Assembly (NCBI GenBank): GCA_963710815.1
Contig: CAVQCA010000084.1
Location: 1 to 64,000 of the forward strand
Direction: 5' to 3'
DNA length: 64,000 nucleotides
DNA from: CAVQCA01 sp963710815
GTDB lineage: Bacteria; Pseudomonadota; Gammaproteobacteria; UBA9214
Shown one piece after another: positions 58,355 to 64,000 of the stretch. The position numbers were made by a program, and so were the translations under genes. The notes below the pieces were generated by a model, which worked only from the letters and a program-made list of their open reading frames with translations, made no database searches and was not told the origin of the DNA. How positions within the stretch are numbered: the stretch's first letter is position 1; every line of letters starts with the position of its first letter.

Positions 58355-59647
58355 ATGAACATTCTGATCATTGGCGGTGGTGGTCGTGAACATGCCCTGG
58401 CGTGGAAGGCGGCGCAGTCGCCGCGGGCGGAGACGGTGTTCGTGGCGCCGGGTAATGCCGGTACCGCTCATGAACCCGGTGTCAGGAATGTCGCCGTTGA
58501 TGCCGGCGATATCGAGGCGCTGGTGACCTTTGCCAAAGAGAATGCCATCGGCCTGACGATCGTCGGGCCCGAGGTGCCGCTGGTCGCCGGCGTGGTGGAT
58601 CGCTTCACGGCGGCGGGTCTGCGCTGCTTCGGACCGACGCGGGCCGCGGCGCAACTGGAGGGATCCAAGTCGTTCAGCAAGGACTTTCTGGCGCGCCACC
58701 GGATACCGACAGCGCACTATGCGGTGTTCACCGATGTCCCCGCGGCGGTCGAATATATTCATGCGCACGGCGCACCCCTGGTGGTCAAGGCCGACGGCCT
58801 GGCGGCCGGGAAGGGCGTCATCCTCGCCCGCACCGAGGCACAGGCCATCGCGGCAGTGGAGGACATGCTGCGCGGCAACGTCTACGGCAGCGCCGGTCAC
58901 CGGGTCGTCATCGAGGAATTCCTGGAGGGGGAAGAGGCCAGCTTCATCGTCATGGCGGACGGTGCACACATATTGCCGCTCGCGACCTCGCAGGACCACA
59001 AGGCACGTGATGACGGGGATACCGGTCCCAACACCGGCGGCATGGGCGCCTATTCACCGGCGCCGGTGGTCACCCCGGAGATTCACCGGCGCATCATGGA
59101 CGAGGTGATCCGGCCCACGGTGCGTGGCATGGCCGGGGAGGGCCACCCCTTCACCGGGTTCCTGTACGCCGGGCTCATGATCGCTGCGGACGGTACGCCT
59201 AAAGTGCTGGAATTCAACGTGCGGTTCGGCGATCCGGAAACCCAGCCAATCATGCTGCGTCTCCGGTCCGACCTGGTGGAACTGTGCCTGGCAGCGCTGG
59301 AGGGCAGGCTCGATGACGTGGGGGCGGTATGGGACGAGCGCGCCTCGATCGGGGTGGTGCTGGCCGCCGGCGGCTACCCGGATGACTACCGCAAGGGTGA
59401 TGTCATTGAAGGTATCGCGGCGCCTGACGATAAGCACTGCAAGGTCTTTCACGCCGGCACGCAGGAGATGGACGGACAGGTCGTGACCGCCGGCGGGCGC
59501 GTGTTGTGCGTCTGCGCACTGGGCGAGACGGTCGCCGGGGCCCAACAGCAAGCCTACCGCTGTATCGGCGGGATCCGGTGGCCCGGGATGTATTACCGCA
59601 CGGACATCGGGTATCGGGCGGTTGCGCGGGAGATAGATGAGAAGTGA
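58355..59647 (+). CDS. purD: Phosphoribosylamine-glycine ligase
   Basis: 430 residues, ATP-grasp. GGGGREHALAWK, GPEVPLVAGVVD, KADGLAAGKGV and PNTGGMGAYSPAP are diagnostic. Follows purH as in most gammaproteobacteria, but with a 325-bp repeat-filled spacer. Confidence 0.98.
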   Translation: MNILIIGGGGREHALAWKAAQSPRAETVFVAPGNAGTAHEPGVRNVAVDAGDIEALVTFAKENAIGLTIVGPEVPLVAGVVDRFTAAGLRCFGPTRAAAQLEGSKSFSKDFLARHRIPTAHYAVFTDVPAAVEYIHAHGAPLVVKADGLAAGKGVILARTEAQAIAAVEDMLRGNVYGSAGHRVVIEEFLEGEEASFIVMADGAHILPLATSQDHKARDDGDTGPNTGGMGAYSPAPVVTPEIHRRIMDEVIRPTVRGMAGEGHPFTGFLYAGLMIAADGTPKVLEFNVRFGDPETQPIMLRLRSDLVELCLAALEGRLDDVGAVWDERASIGVVLAAGGYPDDYRKGDVIEGIAAPDDKHCKVFHAGTQEMDGQVVTAGGRVLCVCALGETVAGAQQQAYRCIGGIRWPGMYYRTDIGYRAVAREIDEK

Positions 59648-59698
59648 GAAGTGAAAGGTGAGAAGTAATGAGGTGAGCAGTGAGAAGTGAGGAAAAAC
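59644..59698. repeat. GTGAGAA-type heptad array after purD
   Basis: At least four units in phase (GTGAGAA, GTGAAAG, GTGAGAA, GTAATGA), then out of phase; overlaps the purD stop. Confidence 0.7.
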
Positions 59699-59701
59699 AT
59701 A

Positions 59702-59862
59702 ATGGCCACGGAATCCACGGAAGACACGGAAAAATAAATACAACAAAGCAAAAAAGTAAAAAGCGAGGGGTGAAGAAGCCTTTCGGTATTCCTGTGTCCA
59801 CGGTGGAATGTTGGTAAATGTTTTAAAATAATTCCGTGTTCTTCCGTGGATTCCGTGGCCAT
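59702..59862. repeat. CCACGGAAN palindromic element, subfamily A
   Basis: 161 bp, almost the same as 53858-54018. A mirror heptad tract follows at about 59873-59905. Confidence 0.88.
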
Positions 59863-59957
59863 TCAAATTTTCTTTTCACCTTTTCACTTCTTACTTCTCA
59901 CGTATTACTCATCCGGGATTCAGTGGCCATGACCTGGTGTAGCAAAGGAGACTAACG

Positions 59958-60515
59958 ATGGAAATATTCGGCTGGGTGCTGGTGGCGATCATCCTCGGTG
60001 TCCCCGTGTTGGGGATCGTGTTCTACAACCGACTGGTGGGGCTTAACAACCAGGTCAAGAACGCCTGGCGGCAGATCGATGTGCAGCTGAAGCGCCGTCA
60101 CGACCTGATCCCCAACCTGGTTGAGGTCGTCAAGGACTATATGTCCTACGAGCAGGAGACCCTCCAGAAGGTGATCCAGGCGCGCAACCAGGCCGTAAGC
60201 GCGCACAACCCTGAAGAGGCGATCGCCGCCGAGGGCGTACTGGGCGGGGCGCTGGGCAAGCTGTTCGCCCTGATGGAAAACTACCCGGATCTCAAGGCGA
60301 ACGAGAATGTCGCGCGCCTGATGGAGGAACTGAGCGCCACCGAGAACAAGATTTCCTTTTCCCGCCAGTTCTACAACGACAGCGTCATGGCATTCAACAA
60401 TGGCGTTCAGTCCTTCCCCTCCAATGTCGTCGCCGGCATGTTCGGTTTCCGCGAGGCGACCTATTTCGAGGTGCCCGAGACGGAGACCGCGGTGCCCAAG
60501 GTCGACCTGCGCTGA
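59958..60515 (+). CDS. lemA: LemA-family membrane protein
   Basis: 185 residues. N-terminal helix (about 4-24), then YNRLVGLNNQVKNAWRQIDVQLKRRHDLIPNLVE-type motif (spread over 27-60) and RQFYNDSVMAFNNGVQSFPSN. Short-tailed helical bundle facing the periplasm. GGAGACTAACG precedes the ATG. Usually partners an M48 peptidase, found next. Confidence 0.95.
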   Translation: MEIFGWVLVAIILGVPVLGIVFYNRLVGLNNQVKNAWRQIDVQLKRRHDLIPNLVEVVKDYMSYEQETLQKVIQARNQAVSAHNPEEAIAAEGVLGGALGKLFALMENYPDLKANENVARLMEELSATENKISFSRQFYNDSVMAFNNGVQSFPSNVVAGMFGFREATYFEVPETETAVPKVDLR

Positions 60516-60522
60516 TAACGGC

Positions 60523-60575
60523 AGGTGAGAAGTTAGAAGTGGAGAGTGAAGAGTGAGAGGTGAGGGGTGAGAAGA
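60523..60575. repeat. GTGAGAA-type heptad array after lemA
   Basis: GGTGAGAAGTTAGAAGTGGA onward; degenerate units GTGAAGA, GTGAGAG, GTGAGGG, GTGAGAA begin 8 bases past the lemA stop. Confidence 0.7.
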
Positions 60576-60583
60576 AAACCTGA

Positions 60584-60781
60584 ATGGCCACGGAATCACA
60601 TGGAAATACACGGAAGGAATTCAGAATTCCATTCGGGATGCGTATGGCGCATCACTGCGAGTGACGGTAATTGTTTTCCGTAATCGTTTGAAGATCCCTT
60701 GGCCATCACGTTTATCCATGTACTCGCGCCCGAGTGGGTTTTTTTACTTTTCCGTGTGATTCCGTGTGATTCCGTGGCTAT
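60584..60781. repeat. CCACGGAAN palindromic element, unique interior
   Basis: Arms ATGGCCACGGAATCACATGG (60584) and GATTCCGTGGCTAT ending 60781. The interior has GGGATGCGTATGGCGCATC, related to the hybrid at 52752. Confidence 0.75.
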
Positions 60782-60837
60782 CAAAATGCAACGTTTCACA
60801 TTGCACCTTTAACGTCTCCGGTGATTAAAGCCATTTG

Positions 60838-61935
60838 ATGGAATCCCCAGCCACCAGGGCCTGTCCGGAATGCGGTACCGCAAACCGCTTGAATGCGCGC
60901 ACCTGTCGCCAGTGTGGCGCGCCGCTGATCGGTGACTGGCGGGAAAAGCCGAGACTGCGCAAAAAGGTCCTGCTGCGGACCGATTTCGTTGCGGCCGCGC
61001 GCGCCAATCAGCGGGCGACCCGGCGGTTGGTGCTGGTGCTGTTGCTGATTCTGGTCGTGCTGGGTTACCTGCTGGGCTGGAGTCTGCAGACCCTGACGGG
61101 ATACCTCCCGCCGGAGAGTCGGACCGTCTGGGTTATCAGCCGCTGGGGCGTCTGGACGGCACTCGTCCTGTTCTTCATCGGCGCGCTCTGGTCGTGGATC
61201 TCGATGCGCGCCGGTGACCGGCTCGTCCTGCGCATGACCGGGTCGGACCCGGTGACCGTTGATGAGGAGCCGCAGCTTCACAATGTGGTGGAGGAAATGG
61301 CCATCGCGGCCGGCATCCGCAAGCCGCGTGTCTATGTCATCGAAACGGACGCGCTGAATGCCTTCGCGACCGGGATGACTCCGGCGCGCGCCTCGATCGG
61401 GGTGACACGCGGGCTGCTGGATACCCTCAACCGCGAGGAACTGCAGGGGGTCATCGGGCACGAGATGGGGCACATCGTGAACTGGGATATCCGCTACGCC
61501 ACCGCGGTCGGCGTCCTGGTCGGGCTGATTGCACTCGTCAGTGACGGCGCGCTGCGTTCCCTGCGTTTTTCCGGTCGCTCGAGAAGTTCAGGCAACCGCG
61601 GCGGCGGTGGCGCGGTGGTGGTTGTTCTGATTCTGCTGGTGTTCGCTGCCCTCGCGCCGCTATTTTCCCGTCTCGTGCAGATGGCGGTTTCCCGGCAGCG
61701 GGAGTTTCTCGCCGATGCCACCAGTGTGCGCCTGACGCGCCATCCGGAAGGACTGATCGCCGCGCTGGAGAAGCTATCGCTCAACGCCAGGCCGTTCCCG
61801 GGCGCCAATCGCGCCACCCAGCACATGTTCATCGTGAATCCGTTCCGGAATTTCTCCGAGCAGGCCAGCAGCCTGATGGCCACCCACCCGCCGCTGGAGC
61901 GGCGCATCGCGCGGCTGCGGAATCTTGGAGCGTGA
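60838..61935 (+). CDS. M48 metallopeptidase with N-terminal zinc ribbon
   Basis: 365 residues from ATG 60838. Zinc ribbon Cys9, Cys12, Cys23, Cys26, then two helices (about 58-80 and 102-125), the active site HEMGH (His208, Glu209, His212) with the third ligand Glu289 in REFLADA, and more helices near 217-280. HtpX-like, inner membrane, probably quality control. Pairs with lemA. Confidence 0.92.
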   Translation: MESPATRACPECGTANRLNARTCRQCGAPLIGDWREKPRLRKKVLLRTDFVAAARANQRATRRLVLVLLLILVVLGYLLGWSLQTLTGYLPPESRTVWVISRWGVWTALVLFFIGALWSWISMRAGDRLVLRMTGSDPVTVDEEPQLHNVVEEMAIAAGIRKPRVYVIETDALNAFATGMTPARASIGVTRGLLDTLNREELQGVIGHEMGHIVNWDIRYATAVGVLVGLIALVSDGALRSLRFSGRSRSSGNRGGGGAVVVVLILLVFAALAPLFSRLVQMAVSRQREFLADATSVRLTRHPEGLIAALEKLSLNARPFPGANRATQHMFIVNPFRNFSEQASSLMATHPPLERRIARLRNLGA

Positions 61936-62023
61936 TAAGGTGAAAAGTGAGAGGTGATGAAGTGAAAAGAAAACCTGAATTGCCACGGAAATACACGGAA
62001 AAGTAAAAAAGTGAAAAAACCTT

Positions 62024-62186
62024 ATGGCCACGGAATCCACGGAAGACACGGAAAAATAAATTCAACAAAGTAAAAAAAGAAAAAAAGCGAGGAATGAGGA
62101 GGCTTTTCGGTATTCCTGTACGGACGGTGGAATGTTGGTAAAGATTTTAAAATAATTCCGTGTTCTTCCGTGGATTCCGTGGCCAT
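62024..62186. repeat. CCACGGAAN palindromic element, subfamily A
   Basis: 163 bp, as 53858-54018. A lone left arm (about 61981-62001) precedes it, and heptads lie on both sides (about 61940-61970 and 62203-62230). It fills the convergent gap M48/rho. Confidence 0.88.
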
Positions 62187-62237
62187 CATGGTTTTTCTTT
62201 TCACTTTTCACTTCTCACTTCTGACCTTTAACTCCTC

Positions 62238-63494
62238 CTACCGTTTCATCGACTCGAAGAACTGGGCGTTGTTCTTGGTGGCCTTGAGCTTGTCGAGCAG
62301 GAATTCCATGGCGGCCAGTTCGTCCATGGGGTGCAGGAGCTTGCGCAGGATCCACATCTTCTGCAGTTCGGCCGCGTCGGTGAGCAGTTCCTCGCGGCGG
62401 GTGCCGGAACGGTTGATGTTGATGGACGGGTAGATGCGCTTCTCGGCGATCTTGCGGTCGAGATGGATCTCCTGGTTGCCGGTGCCCTTGAATTCCTCGT
62501 AGATGACATCGTCCATGCGCGAGCCGGTGTCGATCAGCGCCGTGGCGAGTATGGTCAGGCTGCCGCCTTCCTCGATGTTGCGGGCCGCGCCGAAGAAGCG
62601 CTTGGGGCGTTGCAGTGCATTGGCGTCCACGCCGCCGGTGAGCACCTTGCCGGAGGAGGGCACCACGGTGTTGTAGGCGCGCGCCAGGCGGGTGATCGAA
62701 TCCAGCAGGATGACCACGTCGCGCTTGTGCTCGACCAGGCGCCGCGCCTTTTCGATGACCATCTCGGCCACCTGGACATGGCGGCTGGCCGGTTCGTCGA
62801 AGGTGCTGGAGATGACTTCCCCCTGGACCGAACGCTCCATCTCGGTGACCTCCTCGGGGCGCTCGTCGATGAGCAGGACGATCAGGTAGCATTCCGGGTG
62901 GTTGAAGGAGATCGACTGCGCCACGTTCTGCAGCAGCATGGTCTTGCCGGCCTTGGGCGGTGAGACGATCAGCCCGCGCTGGCCCTTGCCGAGCGGCGCG
63001 ACCATGTCGATGACGCGCGCCGTGATGTCCTCGGTGCTGCCGTTGCCGCGTTCCAGCGTCATGCGCTCGTTGGGGTGCAGCGGCGTCAGGTTCTCGAAGG
63101 CGACCTTGTTTCTGGCGTTTTCCGGCTTCTCGTAGTTGATCTCGTTGACCTTGAGCAGTGCAAAGTAACGTTCGCTGTCCTTGGGCGGGCGTATCTTGCC
63201 GTCGACGGTATCTCCGGTGCGCAGGCTGAAGCGGCGTATCTGGCTTGGCGAGACGTAGATGTCATCCGGGCCGGCGAGATAGGAACTGTCCTCCGAACGA
63301 AGGAAACCAAAGCCGTCCTGGAGGATTTCCAGTACGCCGTTGCCGAAGATGTCCTCGCCCTTTTTGGCGTGGGATTTGAGGATGGCGAAGATGATGTCCT
63401 GCTTGCGGGACCGGGCCATTCCCTCGATGCCCATTTCCTGGGCGATACCAATGATTTCGCTGGCCGGTTTCAGCTTGAGTTCGGAAAGATTCAT
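62238..63494 (-). CDS. rho: Transcription termination factor Rho
   Basis: 418 residues, full length. N-terminal helix-extended domain, OB fold with GFGFLRS and YVSPSQIRRF, Walker A PPKAGKT, Walker B VVILLDSITRLARAYN, R-loop and Q-loop conserved (GGVDANALQRPKRFFGAARN spread normally). Hexameric RNA helicase. Confidence 0.98.
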   Translation of the reverse strand: MNLSELKLKPASEIIGIAQEMGIEGMARSRKQDIIFAILKSHAKKGEDIFGNGVLEILQDGFGFLRSEDSSYLAGPDDIYVSPSQIRRFSLRTGDTVDGKIRPPKDSERYFALLKVNEINYEKPENARNKVAFENLTPLHPNERMTLERGNGSTEDITARVIDMVAPLGKGQRGLIVSPPKAGKTMLLQNVAQSISFNHPECYLIVLLIDERPEEVTEMERSVQGEVISSTFDEPASRHVQVAEMVIEKARRLVEHKRDVVILLDSITRLARAYNTVVPSSGKVLTGGVDANALQRPKRFFGAARNIEEGGSLTILATALIDTGSRMDDVIYEEFKGTGNQEIHLDRKIAEKRIYPSININRSGTRREELLTDAAELQKMWILRKLLHPMDELAAMEFLLDKLKATKNNAQFFESMKR

Positions 63495-63676
63495 AAAATG
63501 CCCTGGATGCGTGATTTACAGTCAGAATGCATGAATACGGCCGTAGGGCCGGGGAAAATAAAATTGATGATCGGGAGGTGCCGTACCGGTAGAGCGCGGA
63601 ATCCGGAACGAAGATGGTTTTGGTTTTTCGTTACGCTAGCATGTGCCGCGTTAAACGTCTACCCCCTGTGCGTGAT

Positions 63677-64000
63677 TCAGATATTGCTGTCGATGAATGC
63701 CGTCAATTGTGATTTGGACAGCGCGCCCACCTTGGTGGCCTCGACGCTGCCGTTCTTGAACAGCATCAGCGTCGGTATGCCGCGTATGCCGTACCTCGGC
63801 GGGGTCTGCGGGTTGTCGTCGATATTGAGCTTGGCCACCTTGATCCTGCCGGTATATTCACTGGCGATCTCGTCGAGTATCGGCGCGATCATCTTGCAGG
63901 GGCCGCACCATTCCGCCCAGTAGTCGACCAGGACGGGATCGGAGGAGTTGAGGACCTCGGTTTCAAAGCTATCGTCTGTCACATAGATGATGTGTTCACT
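63677..64000 (-). CDS. trxA: Thioredoxin, 5' end just beyond the window
   Basis: The frame is open to the last base: ...SEHIIYVTDDSFETEVL, so the true ATG should lie one codon past 64000; the GTG at 63982 is internal. Active site WAEWCGPCKM, cis-Pro in GIPTLMLF. trxA upstream of rho is the normal gammaproteobacterial order. Confidence 0.96.
   Translation of the reverse strand, partial: SEHIIYVTDDSFETEVLNSSDPVLVDYWAEWCGPCKMIAPILDEIASEYTGRIKVAKLNIDDNPQTPPRYGIRGIPTLMLFKNGSVEATKVGALSKSQLTAFIDSNI

Overview
The window reads as chromosome of a GC-rich gammaproteobacterium. Gene orders aroQ-accB-accC-prmA-(DUF3426)-dusB-fis-purH-purD, thiD-thiE-hemL, glrK/qseE-qseG-glrR/qseF and lemA-M48-rho-trxA are typical of that class. 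A pyrophosphate-dependent phosphofructokinase paired with a K+-independent H+-pyrophosphatase is common in sulfur- and methane-oxidising autotrophs, so a Chromatiales-, Thiohalomonadales- or Acidiferrobacterales-like organism is my inference; no marker fixes the genus. There is no rRNA, tRNA, CRISPR array or phage that I can see.

Layout. 0-5 kb: 3' part of thiC (frameshifted near its end), an ExbB/MotA-like plus coiled-coil ExbD-like pair, a hypothetical protein and a YfcE-type phosphodiesterase. 5.7-9.7 kb: pyrophosphate module (pfp, a 65-residue protein, hppA). 10-11 kb: adenylate kinase with a histone-H1-like tail. 11.9-16.9 kb: mpl, then the QseE-QseG-QseF two-component system. 17-22.8 kb: LssY-like DedA/PAP2 membrane protein, hemL, thiE, thiD, rubredoxin. 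24.4-30 kb: type II secretion operon gspGHIJKLMN, without gspCDEF. 30-35 kb: a PilZ-like protein, YkgJ, YrfG, CysQ, VanZ. 35.8-43.1 kb (minus): an XrtA-type exopolysaccharide cluster (galE, ATPase, tyrosine-kinase-like, Wzz, outer-membrane barrel, export protein), with no exosortase or glycosyltransferase here. 43-50 kb is accessory: an IS4-like remnant, a FadL porin, and two surface proteins sharing an unusual C-terminal anchoring tail; one of them carries several frameshifts and the other a recent 528-bp internal tandem duplication. 50.2-64 kb: housekeeping genes.

The most striking feature is in the non-coding DNA. About twenty copies of a palindromic intergenic element (arms beginning ATGGCCACGGAATCCACGG, built from a 9-bp CCACGGAAN unit) fill most gaps longer than 200 bp, often flanked by 7-bp-periodic arrays (GTGAGAA on the left, TTCTCAC on the right), so many loci are symmetrical composite palindromes. 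Some copies sit inside short elements ending in GAATGGCACTTACTTAAG, which are the exact ends of a decayed IS4-like insertion sequence at 43229-43919 with an 11-bp target duplication. Nested insertions with target duplications are directly visible at 5.3 kb (11 bp, one mismatch) and 11.5 kb (9 bp, perfect). These structures, the C-terminal sorting tail, the adenylate kinase fusion and the coiled-coil ExbD motor are the best leads for new biology.
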